Shown here: positions 1 to 10,692 of the stretch, in pieces | Layout: each line of letters opens with the position of its first letter | Numbering within the stretch: the first letter of the stretch is position 1 | From: Erodium maritimum | Lineage: Eukaryota > Streptophyta > Magnoliopsida > Geraniales > Geraniaceae | DNA length: 64,000 bases | NCBI GenBank assembly: GCA_963921825.1 | Contig: OY997592.1 | Span: 59,788,336-59,852,335, forward strand | Reading direction: 5' to 3' | Notes under the pieces: model-generated | Told to the model about the DNA's origin: nothing | What the model saw: the letters and a program-made list of their open reading frames with translations, nothing else | Database searches by the model: none | Made by a program: the position numbers and the translations under genes

Positions 1-601
1 GAGAAGGTCCGGCCATGTTATCGACCATGAAGAAGTAGTCCCAGGCCATTCCTTTCGAATCCGGAGGAGGAGGAGGCATTGGGGTCGTCATGTCCGGTGT
101 ACGCGGGGACGCCTCTTGCTCCGCCGCCCTGCCACCGTTACGCTGTCCTTGCAAATCCTTTCCATCGCCGATCTCTTCTTCGTCTTCTTCTTCCTCGTCC
201 TCGTCCTCTTCGGCAATGGCGAACGAATCATTTCCTCTTGGGGCTTTCTGATTCTTCATCCGAATAGCCGGCAGGCTCATGGCGCGCTTAATCGGGCTCG
301 GCGAGAAATTGGGCAACGGCGGCGGGGGAGGGGGGAGGTTGTCGATCGGCGGCGGAGGAGGCGGCGGTTTCGAGGCCTCGTCCACCGGTTGCTGATGCTG
401 GAACTGGGTCTCGTCGGCCACAGCCTCGCCGTGGCCGTAGTCGCTCAATGCGGCGCCGGTGTTCTTCAGGGCCACGGCGTAGCCGGAGTGCCCGGAGGCG
501 AAGGCGTTGCGCGCCGTCACCGCGTCTTTCATCAAGTTCCGGCGGTCCTTGCAGCGAGCCACCGACTCCTCATTGTCAAGCCTCGATTGCGCACAACCCA
601 T
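1..601 (-). CDS. NRG2-like DUF630/DUF632 protein, first exon, partial at window edge
   Basis: The frame is open from an ATG at 599-601 down to base 1, about 200 codons, and leaves the window. The start MGCAQSRLDNEESVARCKDR, followed by NAFASGHSGYAVALKNTGAA and LSDYGHGE, is the signature of the plant DUF630 domain (about residues 1-60). Two proline runs (about 95-120), an acidic Glu/Asp run and a segment around DSKGMAWDYFFMVDN follow. Family knowledge: these proteins pair N-terminal DUF630 with C-terminal DUF632; members include Arabidopsis NRG2 (nitrate signalling) and REL2-type leaf-shape regulators. Gly2 and Cys3 fit N-myristoylation and palmitoylation, so membrane association is inferred. 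DUF632 must lie outside the window. No stop or frameshift is seen. Codons are GC-rich, unlike the AT-rich surroundings. The overlapping plus-strand frame at 116-769 is an antisense shadow. Confidence 0.9.
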   Translation of the reverse strand, partial: MGCAQSRLDNEESVARCKDRRNLMKDAVTARNAFASGHSGYAVALKNTGAALSDYGHGEAVADETQFQHQQPVDEASKPPPPPPPIDNLPPPPPPLPNFSPSPIKRAMSLPAIRMKNQKAPRGNDSFAIAEEDEDEEEEDEEEIGDGKDLQGQRNGGRAAEQEASPRTPDMTTPMPPPPPDSKGMAWDYFFMVDNMAGPS

Positions 602-1255
602 CTCCACTCCAACCCCCCAAAAATCCAAACTTTCTCGAGCAAAACCGATGAAAAACCGAGATTCGGTTACTGGGTTCCTCCGATTCGGAGATTCACGATG
701 TGGGTTTCAATCTCTCACACTCAAGCCTACAAAGCCACAAAAAACGGAGCTTTTCCGGACTTTCCTTGAAAAGAAGACCCAGTGAGAGCTTCAACGGAGA
801 AGAGGATCTAGAGGCCACAGGCCATTGGAGAAGTAGACGAAGAAGATGGAAATGGAGATGAGACACTGTTTGAGATAGTGCCAAGGCGCTGTTACAGAGA
901 ACACAGAGCACTGAGAGGGGTTTTAGAGAGAGGAGAGAGAGTACTCGGTGAGAGTAAGGTGATGATACAGTACTCGCTGGGTTTTGATGGCGACGTGTCC
1001 TTTACGTATTATTTTAAAATAACGGTCACATTTTTTGAGGCAGAGCGTCGTCGTTTGAGGGTTCATGGAAATGGATGTTTGTGCACGACATGGAATCTGA
1101 ATGATGGATGTTTTGTTTCACGGTCAATTTTTTGTGATCTTTTTTGTTAAGAGTTGCTACTTGTGTGTGATAGGGTTTAGGTTTCACTTGCAATGTACTC
1201 CATTTCAGATGTTCTTCTAAAATTGAGAGAGTTTCATATTAAGGGAGACAGATAA
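602..1255 (-). promoter_or_regulatory. 5' leader and upstream region of the NRG2-like gene
   Basis: No coding sequence is recognised. Read on the minus strand, the first 350 bases upstream of the ATG form a pyrimidine-rich leader (GA-rich on the plus strand), usual for a plant 5' UTR. Beyond about 1000 it becomes AT-rich. It ends at the TAA target site of the Harbinger element, so that insertion lies about 650 bp upstream of the start codon. The exact TATA box and transcription start cannot be placed with confidence. Confidence 0.5.
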
Positions 1256-3374
1256 GAGCATCCATATCAAAGAACGGTTTGAGCAAGGCTCAGGGGCGGG
1301 AGCAGGAGGCAGAAGGGGTACAGGTTCGGGGTTCGACCGGTGTGGGGAGAGGGGCGTGCGGGGCAGGGGAGGAGACGGACGAGGAGGGTTCGGGGGGCAG
1401 AGGCGCGGGGCCAAAATCAGCCCCGCTGCCTCGCGCCTCCTTGCCTCTCTCTCGTCCAGCGGTAGCCGCCACCTGTCCAAGCCAAAAAACAAAATGATCG
1501 TTGCTCTCAGCAACGGTCGGCAACGGCTACCTCTATTTTATATATATATATATATAATAAATACAAAATACATTTAAAAAACACTTTTTTAACCACTATA
1601 AATACCCCTCACCCATTTCATCCAATCCACAACACCATTCCTAAAATTTCTCTCTACATTTCATATCCAATTGTCACCAAAAAAATGTCCGATGACGCAC
1701 GTCAAATAAGGGAGGAGCTGGAAGCCGAACGCCGCAACGACGAAGCCGAACTTTGTACTTGGGAGCGAGGACTCCGGCGTAGAACCGAGCGAATGGTACA
1801 GAGAGAAATGCCACAATTCGAGAGATGAAGGCGACGACTCGAATCATGAGAGGGTTCCCGGACAGAGATCAACAGAAGGCGTGAGCAAGGCCACGACGAC
1901 CTGATGAGGGATTATTTTGTCTAGAATCCGATCTATGGACCTGAATTGTTTAGGCGACGTTTTCGTATGTGCAGACCATTATTTTTACGGGTTATGAAAG
2001 CGGTTAAGTCTCACGACAGCTACTTTGTTCAGGGTCGTGACGCTGCACGACGGTTGGGGTTATCAACGCACCAGAAATGCACCGCCGCGATACGAATGCT
2101 AGCGTATGGGTGCTCTGTCGATTCATTGGACGACACACTACGTATGGGGGAAAGTACTATACTCAAATGTGTTACACGTTTCTGTAAAGCCGTTATTGCG
2201 GTTTTCTATGAGGAATACATGTGGAGGCCGAATGTGGCGGACATGGCGCGATTACTTGAGTCTGGTCGAGGCTTCCCCGATATGATTGGCAGTCTTGACT
2301 GCATGCATTGGGAGTGGAAGAATTGCCCAGTCGCATTGCAAGGATCGCATGAACGTGGAAATCACGCGAACCCAATAATTATGCTGGAAGCGGTTGCGTC
2401 TCATGATACGTGGATTTGGCATGCGTTTTTCGGTATGGGTGGTACGAACAACGACATTAGTGTCCTCAACGCCGGCCACTTATTCGACGAGGCTTTCCGT
2501 GTTCATGACACCACCGTGGATTACGAGGTCAACGAGCATCGCTACAAGAAGCCGTATTATTTAGTTGACGGTATTTACCCATAATGGGGCCGGTTCGTCA
2601 AGTCGATTCGCCATCACTTTTCCCGCAAATAGAAGTTGTTTGCCAAATGCCAAGAAAGTGCCCGTAAAGATATTGAACGGGCCTTTGGAGTCCTCCAAGC
2701 ACGGTGGCACATAATGTCAAGGCCCGCTCGGATCTGGGATAAATCGGTTTTGGCTGACATGATGCATAGTTGTATCATTCTACATAATATGATCGTGGAG
2801 GACGAACGCGAAAGATATGAAGCAAGGGATAATGATTTGTTTTTCGAGCCCCCTCCGGAATTACCTCAGGGTTTGGCACCACCTCAAGCATGGAATCGAT
2901 CAATGCCCTTGACGTACCACCAGGAACTTCAAGCGTGAGTTACTGTCATCAATGATGCGACTCATCGGCAACTTCAAGAAGACCTTATGGAGCACATATG
3001 GAATCGGTCGGACGGGACTTACAACTCAAGCGATTCAGACGACTGATATGTATTTTTTTTAAGTTATGTATTTTTTTAAGTTATGTACTTTTTTTAATTT
3101 TGTATTTTATTAATGAAATTTTATTTATATTTATGAATTTTATTTCTATTTTATTTAGTAGTTGTTGATTTAAAAATAACGTTAACAGATTCAATTAAAA
3201 GCTTAATTAATTACACAATCAACATTTCTGAAAATCATGCCCCCTCATACTTGCCCCTCTGATGTGCAGCACACAAAATTTAGGGGGGCAGGGGGCTGAA
3301 CCCTGTCCAGTCAGCAGATGATTCTGCCTCAGGGTTCGTGATCCCCCCCCCCCCCCCCACTGATGTGGATGCTC
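1256..3374 (+). mobile_element. PIF/Harbinger DNA transposon with inactivated transposase
   Basis: The element is bounded by inverted termini GAGCATCCATATCAA (1256) and, on the reverse strand, GAGCATCCACATCAGT (ending 3374). It is flanked by the trinucleotide TAA at 1253-1255 and 3375-3377. TWA duplications and GAGCATCC-like ends are typical of plant PIF/Harbinger elements. It carries one transposase-like reading frame broken by stops and no recognisable SANT/Myb ORF1. A run of 16 C lies at 3343-3358, just inside the right end. Length is about 2.1 kb. Confidence 0.85.
1684..3046 (+). pseudogene. Harbinger (ALP1-like, DDE_Tnp_4) transposase pseudogene
   Basis: The conceptual product starts at MSDDARQIREELEAERR, then is interrupted by a stop near 1828 and a frame change before the main body at 1946. 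The body contains the DDE blocks of plant Harbinger transposases: IGSLDCMHWEWKNCP (first Asp, about 2290), GGTNNDISVLN (second Asp, about 2440-2470) and RKDIERAFGVLQARWHI (Glu, about 2665-2720). In-frame stops occur at 2582 (TAA), 2630 (TAG) and 2936 (TGA). Family-like sequence continues to NSSDSDD and a stop at 3046. The same family gave rise to the domesticated ALP1 proteins, but the stops make this a dead transposase. Neighbouring features lie outside the element ends. Confidence 0.88.
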
Positions 3375-3377
3375 TAA

Positions 3378-4064
3378 GAGCATGTACATCAAGGTAGCTA
3401 GAGGCTTGAGGCTCATGCCTCTCTGAATTGTGGTCCCGCCCCTCTGAAATGGAGAGTGTTCCACATCAAGGGGGCAGATAAAGGGACTCATATCCATTTG
3501 AAATGCTGACTGAATAATTAATAATGATTTTGATGAATTTGTTAAATGCATATTAGATTAACAAAATAATAAATAAAATAGAAATAAAAATATAAAATTA
3601 ATTAATAAATACATAAATTAAAAAAATATAAAACTAACTAATAAATACAATTAAATAAATAAAATGGATAATGAAACTTGAAATTTCATTACAACTCGTC
3701 GTCGTCATTTAAGCCTTGTCGTCTGACATTTTTTATCGAAATAGAAAACTGATTTTTTTAAAATAAAAAATTGATTTTAAATTAAAAAACTGATTTTAAA
3801 ATTTAACACATATTTTTTAAAATAAAAAATTATATAAATTAAAAACTGATTTAATATATAAAATGAAAAAAAAAACAAATAGGACACGTGTCACGCGAGG
3901 AGAAGGAGCGAGCGGCGCGGAGGCGAGAGGCGTGATCCAACCCCTACCCCCCCCCCCCCCCCCACCCCTCAATTTCCCCTCCCCACATCACGCGAGGCTA
4001 GAACCTCGAGTCCTCAGCCCTACGCCTTCGCCCTCCTTCTTGCCCCCCTTCGATGTAAATGCTC
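3378..4064. mobile_element. Harbinger-like MITE directly adjoining the first element
   Basis: It begins GAGCATGTACATCAAGG immediately after the TAA at 3375-3377 and ends CGATGTAAATGCTC at 4064, whose reverse complement GAGCATTTACATCG matches the left end. The left flank is TAA and the right flank TTA, one mismatch. The 687-bp interior has no credible gene. It holds an AT-rich stretch with repeated AACTGATTTT words (3740-3860) and a run of 17 C (3947-3963). It is a non-autonomous element of the same superfamily as its left neighbour. Confidence 0.7.
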
Positions 4065-4570
4065 TTATACACATTTCTAGGTCTTAATAAATTAAAATGC
4101 TCTTACTAAATTTATTAGGTGAACGTGTTGCGTTAAGACTGGGTATTAGTTGTAACATAATTTTTTTACTTTTAAAAATTATCTTTATATTTAATAAACA
4201 TATTTTCTTGGATTTTAGATCGTTTATACTAAATTCAATTCATAGAGTTTAGAGTTCAAAACAAATCCTCATTCATGGATATTTGAACCATAATGAAACG
4301 TAACGAAAAGAGAGCTAAATTCATAGGGTTTAGTAAAATTTTAAAGTGTCCACACCACCTCATACACTATCATTTGAACCAAACGGTGAATTGAATAAAT
4401 AAATAAATAACTTTCATATACACTCAAGTATTCAGTGCAAATATTCTGTTTTTCCGTGGATAATTGATTATAAACTTCCACAACACGGAAATCACAATTC
4501 AAAATCCTTTTCTCACATTCTTCCAAATTTTCGTTAGCATATTCAACTTGAAACTGTTTTAAGTCTCACC
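4065..4570. other. AT-rich intergenic sequence, nothing recognised
   Basis: No coding frame, RNA gene or repeat boundary could be supported here. The sequence is AT-rich with short low-complexity runs. Confidence 0.5.
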
Positions 4571-4836
4571 TAGGGATGACAATGGGGCGGGGACCCTAGG
4601 CCCCATCCACATCCCGAGTCCCTACCACTCGCCTTGTCCCCGCCCCATCCCATTCTCATCACCCGGAAAAAATGCACATTTGAAATGATTATTCTCAATC
4701 CATAATTTTAAACAACATGTATAGTCAACCCATAATTTTAAAACAAAATACATATAAAATAAACATCACATGACAATGATATCCATGTCTCATAGTAGTT
4801 TACACATAGTAGAAAGTGTCTTAACGAAATATATTA

Positions 4837-5291
4837 GGGTAATTTTCACCTCAATACCCTAACTATTAATTTTTTTCACCTCAATACCCTAACTATTTTT
4901 AGTGGCACCTCAATACCCTAGAATGCATTTTTTTCACTTTCATACCCGCCGTCAATTTGACATCCATTTTTTGATGAAAACACTTAAAAAGTCAATAATA
5001 CCTCTTACTAACAATCAAATTTCCAAAAGCATGCCATTGGTTTTCAATTTTTGTAAAATCAGATTTTAATGTCACAAAAATGCATTCTAGGGTAGTGAGG
5101 TGCCACAAAAAATGCATTCTAGGGTATGAAAGTGAAAAAAAATGCATTCTAGGGTAGTGAGGTGCCACAAAAAAAGTTAGGGTATGAAAGTGAAAAAAAA
5201 TGTATTCTAGGGTATTGAGGTGCCACTAAAAATAATTAGGGTATTGAGGTGAAAAAAATTAATAGTTAGGGTATTGAGGTGAAAAAAACTC
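4837..5291. mobile_element. Mutator-like MITE with 9-bp target duplication
   Basis: Long inverted termini start GGGTAATTTTCACCTCAATA at 4837 and recur in reverse at about 5190-5291. The flanking nonamers are AATATATTA (4828-4836) and AATACATTA (5292-5300), 8 of 9 matching. A 9-bp duplication is the Mutator hallmark. The interior has further direct and inverted copies of the words AGGGTATTGAGGTG and AATGCATTCTAGGGTA. There is no coding capacity. It shares its terminal sequence with the larger element at 24423-25919. Confidence 0.8.
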
Positions 5292-5357
5292 AATACATTA
5301 TAACATAAAACTTAGAGTTCTCAACTTGACTTCATAATGGTACAAATTGAATCATCA

Positions 5358-5580
5358 CGTTGGAAATGTTAAGTTTAACTTGTTATTCCAACTTTTGAGA
5401 TATTTGAGTTGTGATTATGATTTGATATTGATATATATGCTAATCATATATATGATTTGATATTGATATATATGATTTGATATTTACAATTATATTATAT
5501 ATGATTAGCATATATATATCAATATCAAATCATAATCACAACTCAAATATCTAAACAAGTTAAACTTAATATTTCCAAAA
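5358..5580. repeat. Large imperfect inverted repeat (foldback)
   Basis: The left arm (about 5358-5455) and right arm (about 5495-5580) are imperfect reverse complements. The shared core is GATATTTGAGTTGTGATTAT followed by GATTTGATATTGATATAT, and the arms extend outward through TTAAGTTTAACTTGTT. The loop is about 40 bp of AT-rich sequence. It would form a long hairpin as DNA or RNA. Left-arm extra bases near 5395 make the pairing imperfect. Confidence 0.75.
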
Positions 5581-5929
5581 ATATACAGTGTTGTGAATAA
5601 AATTTTATAAACAAAAGCTATAGACTCTATCACGGTATCAAACAAGAACAAATTTTGTATTAGCATGTTATGTAAACAAATAAAAGGGCATTGCTTTATT
5701 TGTACAAACATGACCACACATGAAGGGTTTAAACATGAGAAAATGTTCTTAAACAAGTGTATTGTTATTATTATGTATATATAAATTATAATATTTTATT
5801 GTGAAATAATGGTGCGGGGTAGGGGGCGGGGAGTGCTTGCCCTACCCTGCCCTCCGCCCTGCCAAAATCCCCGTTTATCGCCCCGTACCCCGCCCCGCTT
5901 AATGGCAAGTCGATGGTGGACTTCATAGC

Positions 5930-6525
5930 TAGCTAAAAGTTTCCAAAAATATTTGATACAAAAGACCATCAATGTATCTAGGAAAGACTGATCTATCAAT
6001 CTTGATGATGCTCTCTAGACTTACAGAACCGTATTTAAAACCCCTATTGGTTGTTCACCTTATAGACTGGTATACGGGAAATCCTATCATTTACCTACTG
6101 AATTAGAACATAGAGCCATTTGGGAAACTAAATTTCTTAACTTTGATCCCCAAACTTGTAGTTTAAACAAAGTAGTATAGATAAATGAATTGGAGGAATT
6201 CCGATTTCAAGCCTATCACAACGATGCACTATATAAAGAAAGAACAAAGGCATGGCATGACAAGAATATTAACCCAAGAGAATTTAAATAAGGAGATCGG
6301 GTTTGGCTTTATAACTCTAGACTCAAGCTCATAACTGATAAGCTCGTTTCAAAGTGGAGTGGGCCCTGTCGGGTGATACGGGTTATCTCTAAGGGATCCG
6401 TCGAGATCACCAACGGTAAAGATGCCCCATTTTTGGTGAATGGCCATAGAATAAAGCACTACTACGGTGGTATGATTGGGAATGAAGAGATATTTTTCTT
6501 ACAAGAGCCTGAAAGTGAGATGTAA
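5930..6525 (+). pseudogene. Ty3/gypsy (Athila/Tat-like) integrase C-terminal pseudogene
   Basis: The conceptual product contains the classic plant gypsy integrase tail. LDDAL, a stop in place of Trp, and TYRTAFKTPIGCSPYRLVYGK are followed by SYHLPTELEHRAIW, then WHDKNINPREFK, GDRVWLYNSRLKL, SKWSGPCRVIRVISKGSVEI and VNGHRIKHYYGG. The frame ends at TAA 6523-6525. Several in-frame stops (near 5988, 6018, 6178 and 6288), two of them at Trp positions, show inactivation. The 5' part of the polyprotein is missing and the segment begins beside the GC-ended element. The LPTELEHRAIW block and downstream hairpin region point to the Athila/Tat side of Ty3/gypsy. Confidence 0.88.
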
Positions 6526-6526
6526 A

Positions 6527-6592
6527 GGCGGCTTAGGCCGCCTTTGAGTCGAGCCAACGACGTTAAACAAAGGCGCTCCTCGGGAGGCAACC
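6527..6592 (+). other. Conserved stem-loop block after the gypsy pol stop
   Basis: Immediately after the pol stop is the near-palindrome AAAGGCGGC, TTAG, GCCGCCTTT. It is followed by GTCGAGCCAACGAC (a 4-bp stem) and a stretch reading AAACAAAGGCGCTC then GGGAGGCAACCC. The same ordered block recurs at 12055-12132, with a pair changed on both sides of the stem. This indicates a conserved RNA or DNA element of this retroelement lineage. Confidence 0.65.
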
Positions 6593-7320
6593 CGAAATTT
6601 GTATATTTATGGATATGTTTACATTTTGTGTTTTTAATTCTGGTATATTTTGATTTTTGTTTTTGATTCTAGTATGTTTTGATGCAGGGAACCTGTGAAT
6701 CGGAAAAAAAGAGCCGACCATCAGGAGAACCTCGCCAACGGACCGCAAGCCAAGGGATATCAGAACAAAGAAGACATGCGACCTGGGAAGCGGACGACCA
6801 ACCAAGGTGTTGCAGCTTTAGGGGCAGACCGCGGGCGAGGGTATATCAGATCAGAGAGATCTAGAGACTTAAGAAGCGGATAACGAGCCACCTCGCAGCA
6901 GCTCTGGACCCTACTCGCCTGTCAGCCCGCCCGACCCACATTGCCCTTATCTACTAAACCTTCTCCTAATCAGACTCTCTCTCTCACGTTTCTAACCCTA
7001 TCTTCTGAAATTTTCTCCTTATCCCCAACAACCACTCTCTCCACATTCTCCTCTCAACACCACAAACCTACCTCAATCTCTCCCTCAACGCCATACACCT
7101 AAGCTTCCGAGCTTCTATAGGTCTCATCTTTGCGCCTCTAGCCGTCGTCTGTTTATCAGACCATCGTGCCTCGAGGAGCCACCCGCTCACCGGATCGCCG
7201 CGCCTCAGGGAGCCTTTAGCTCGCCAGCCCGCAACAGACCCATCCGCGCTCAGCCCCCGTAGCCGCAGCGGTTCCAGAGACTCTCTGCGAGCCAATCCAC
7301 CGAAGTCCCAGCTTCGGTAC
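6593..7320 (+). mobile_element. Athila-like LTR/leader sequence, interrupted at its right end
   Basis: This non-coding segment links the gypsy pol end to the insertion at 7321 and resumes at 10495. The part around 6680-6760 (GATGCAGG, then AATCGGA, then CTCGCCAACGGACCGC) resembles the 3' LTR sequence around 14150-14290 in order and wording. It is therefore probably an LTR plus untranslated leader of the element whose ORF1 lies at 10693. GC-rich small frames here have no recognisable products. The LTR boundary cannot be fixed by eye. Confidence 0.45.
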
Positions 7321-10300
7321 TGTCACGCCCCAAATTCAGTAGAACCGAACTCAGAACGCGAACATTTAAAACAATAAAACACTTTCAGGCATTTTAAATA
7401 AAACACTTTAAAACCACCATTTACTTAACCAAAATAATTATTTACAACTCAAAAGTACGTCCCAACAAGCGGACAAAATACAAGTGTACGTCGCTAGACT
7501 CAAAAGTAAACCCGGACTTTCACTCCTAGCTCTTCAAGCTTCAGAATCTCACCTAGTCCATCCTGCGAGCAGTACCTGTAGGAAAAGCAGCTAGGGGTGA
7601 GCGTTCGCTCACCACCACGGATAACAGACTAACTACGACATACTTAGCAGACAATGCCGGTAACACCAACAACAAACCCAACACCGGGGACTACTATCCC
7701 CAAACTCAAGTAACCCGACTGACACACACACACTGACACGCAATGTAGACCTGACACAACGATTACGACTTCCTCCAAAGACACGAAAGACAACCACGCA
7801 ACACCCAAGATCACAAAGGATCGCACACCAAACAAGATCACAAAGGATCGCACTCCAGCTACTCAGTACCGGTTGCTAACAGGCTGGGCTTGAGGCTGCC
7901 CCACGCAACTTCCCCCGGTCTCTGTCGGGCTAGGCGGTCGACCTGTTAGCGATATATACCGAGCTACTTTTCCGATAGCTAGTCGGGAGGGGAGCAACCC
8001 TCCATCGCCGATGAATGCACCCCTTCTCCGGTGGTTAACCCGGAAGGCGGGCCAAGCCCCACGACACGTGGCCCCAGGACCCCTTTCTTGTCAGGTGGGC
8101 CCCCAACCTCGTCTGAACATGCACACGCGCGCGAACCACGGGACCCCTTTCTTGTCAGGCGGGCCCCCAACCTCGGGCAGAGACTGTCCACAACCAAAGT
8201 CCACAAACAGCAACAACACAGGTTCAACAACCCCACAGGCACTCATGGCCTCCCAAGACACCAACAGTAAAACACGGGTTCAACAACCCCACAGGCACTC
8301 ATGGCCACCCAAGACACCTTTAATAAAATAACACGGGTTCAACAACCCCACGGGCACTCATGGTCACCCAAGACACCAACAATAAAATAACACGGGTTCA
8401 ACAACCCCACAGGCACTCATGGTCACCCAAGACACCAACAATAAAATAACACGGGTTCAACAACCCCACGGGCACTCATGGCCACCCAAGACACCAACAA
8501 TAAAATAACACGGGTTCAACAACCCCACGAGCACTCATGGTCACCCAAGACACCAACAATTAAATAATACGGGTTCAACAATCCCACGGGCACTCATGGC
8601 CACCCAAGACACCAACAATTAAATAATACGGGTTCAACATCCCAACGAGCACTTATGGCCACCCAAGACACCAACAATAACGCACGGGCTCTCACGGACA
8701 CCCAAGACACAAACTAAACAATCAACCTCCGGGCATAAACAAATGCCTCCAGTAATTCTAATATCGATAAGTTCACTGCTCCTACGACACTACTAAGTGT
8801 CACATGCATTTCTATTGTTCGATACGTTCCCGTATCATACGACACCACCCGATGTCGCCTGCCTTTCTATTATTCGAATAAACTTACTTAACCCACGACA
8901 CCCAAGTGTCACATGCATTTCTACTGTTAACTTTCCCTAGTCAAGGCCGAGATCCGACTACTTTTCCCTACCTCGTAAGCTTTCTCCAAAAGCGCACTAA
9001 CAAGCTCCGGCGTGATCTCGATCACTCGTCTAGCTTTCCCTTTCCTCTGTCTGCGGCACGATCTAATAAGAACACAATTTAAATACTTTTAAGTTCGCGG
9101 ACATAAACTGGAATTTAATAAACTTGACGCCCAAAAGTAACCCCGACAATGTCGATCACTCCCAAACTTCCCAATTACTCGACATTGTCGATAATGGACC
9201 AGGAAAAGCCCGATTCGCCCGACATGGCGAATCTGCCCGGGTTTTGAAAACACCCTTCCGGGGCTCCGAGAATTCCCGTTTTCGTTTCTACGGTCTTAGA
9301 ATAATTCAAGGGTTCCTATGCACTCGACGGAATCCAATTCCGACTTCCGAGTAATTTAATTAGCGTTTCAAGTTTCTAAACCCGTCAATTACAACTTTCA
9401 CAATATAATTCCAAATTTCGATCCAGATGTAGATTAATTACTTGGGGAACGTTCTAACCCCCCGAACACGAAACCCGAGCACCCGAGCACGTGGGCCCCA
9501 CCCGGCCAACCTTGGCCGTGGGTGGCTAGGGCATTTTGGGCCGGTCCACCATGGTGGTGGCCGGTCCTAGCTCCGGCCAGCCACCACCCACGGTGGCCGG
9601 AGCTCCCCCCGAGCCTTCGGTCACCGGAAAACGCTCATCTCTTCGCTCCAAACACCTCCAACAAACCCCACACCTCAACTCATCCATATTCAAACCATTT
9701 CAAACCAAACCCTAACTTTTAAACTTAGCAAAACGAGAATCGGTTAGGTGCTTACCGTAGAGAATGTCGATGGGAGTTCGATTCTTCTAGCTTTGAGACG
9801 ATCCAACGGTTCGATGCTCGTGAATAATGGCAAAACCCCCAACCCTCTTCTCTTTTCTCTCCCTATCTTCTCTCTTATTTTCTCTCTCTAAAAACCCCAA
9901 TTTCTACCCTTATGGCCGAAACCTACCCATCTCTCATCTTTGTATTTTTTTCAAAAACTAACACATAGCAAAAAGACCAAAATACCTCTCATTTTCATTT
10001 TGTCTTTTCTTTAAAGTCAAGGGTAAAGTTGTCCTCCCTTTTTCCTTCCACCACATTCATGAGATGTGTCATGTGGCTCCCACTTGTTTGAAAAATATCT
10101 TTGTAGATATTTTTCAATCAGATTCGCGAAATTCGGGCGTCTCGGGCCCCGAACGGGCACTTTTTCCAAGAAATTACGAAACTTCACGGGCTACAAGGAA
10201 ACGGCTCAACTAAGACCGCTGCGACGAAGGCTAAGCTTTTTGGATCCAAAAAGGGCCTCGAACGGACCAAAACGTCGCTCGGTTGACTTTTCCAGCCAAA

Positions 10301-10494
10301 AGTCAACATTTCCCAAATTGGTCAGAAAGTTGCCCTGAGTCCCCCGGAACTCACTTTGGTCGATATCGGGGTCAACTTAAGTCAGGTATGACCCTCGGGA
10401 TCAAATTTAGGTTCATTTAAGTGTCTGTCCAAATTTTTTAAATTTTCCTGTTTTTCGTCGATTTGACTGGCGTTGACCGGGAGCGGTTCTTACA
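7321..10494. mobile_element. Solo-LTR-like insertion, copy 1 (TGTCACGCCCC family)
   Basis: The segment starts TGTCACGCCCCAAATTCAG and ends GGTTCTTACA, giving TG...CA ends. The flanks are GGTAC (7316-7320) and TGTAC (10495-10499), a 5-bp duplication with one mismatch. The surrounding Athila-like leader is interrupted exactly here. No gag, pol, primer site or second LTR is visible inside its 3.17 kb, so a solo LTR or LARD-like unit is inferred. It aligns over long stretches with 56203-59600, for example AGGAAAAGCAGCTAGGGGTG and GCGTTCGCTCACCACCACGG. Lineage and orientation are undetermined. Confidence 0.75.
8213..8700. repeat. Minisatellite of about 59-bp units inside solo LTR copy 1
   Basis: About eight tandem units share ACACGGGTTCAACAACCCCA, then GGCACTCATGG, CACCCAAGACACC and AACAATAAAAT. 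Unit length is about 58-60 bp. Units differ by a few substitutions and the last copies decay. There are no spacers of constant repeat type, so this is tandem rather than CRISPR-like structure. Confidence 0.9.
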
Positions 10495-10692
10495 TGTACG
10501 CTCTCCTCAACTCTGCACCTCAAGACGTTGTCCGCACGCCAACCTGTAGTAGCCCCACGACTGGACCACCTTTTTCACCATAGTAGCTACATGGGCAGAG
10601 CACCTCCCAAACCGCCATAGTTCAGCAAGCTTCTCCACCATGCTCGATCAGATTTACACTTCCAAAAAGAAGTGCACGCATGAGCAAGCCGG
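10495..10692 (+). other. Continuation of the Athila-like leader after the insertion
   Basis: Sequence resumes after the solo-LTR-like insert and runs to the ORF1 start. Coding-like fragments are visible but broken by stops, such as TAGTAGC near 10580, and no product can be named. It belongs to the same retroelement as 6593-7320. Confidence 0.5.

Larger units (their letters stand above)
4571..5912. mobile_element. Possible non-autonomous element with GC-rich ends, hosting a nested MITE
   Basis: The left end reads AGGGATGACAATGGGGCGGGG. The right end, on the reverse strand, is a degenerate counterpart rich in GGGGCGGGG (about 5815-5905). GC-rich blocks at both edges of an AT-rich body, starting with a GGGATGACAATGG-type word, are seen in several plant hAT-like non-autonomous elements. 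The right boundary falls next to gypsy integrase sequence. I cannot show a clean target-site duplication, so both limits and the class are tentative. Confidence 0.35.

Noticed and set aside
116-769. 217-codon plus-strand frame at the left edge
   Set aside because: It is antisense to the DUF630 exon (1-601, minus), whose motifs are unmistakable; the GC-rich exon leaves the opposite strand open.
3448-3485. Similarity of GTTCCACATCAAGGGGGCAG to the region at 1230-1252, suggesting a further Harbinger end
   Set aside because: The match is short and imperfect and no partner end or TWA duplication could be assigned.
8213-8700. CRISPR-like regular repeats
   Set aside because: Units are contiguous 59-bp tandem copies without unique spacers, inside a plant LTR.
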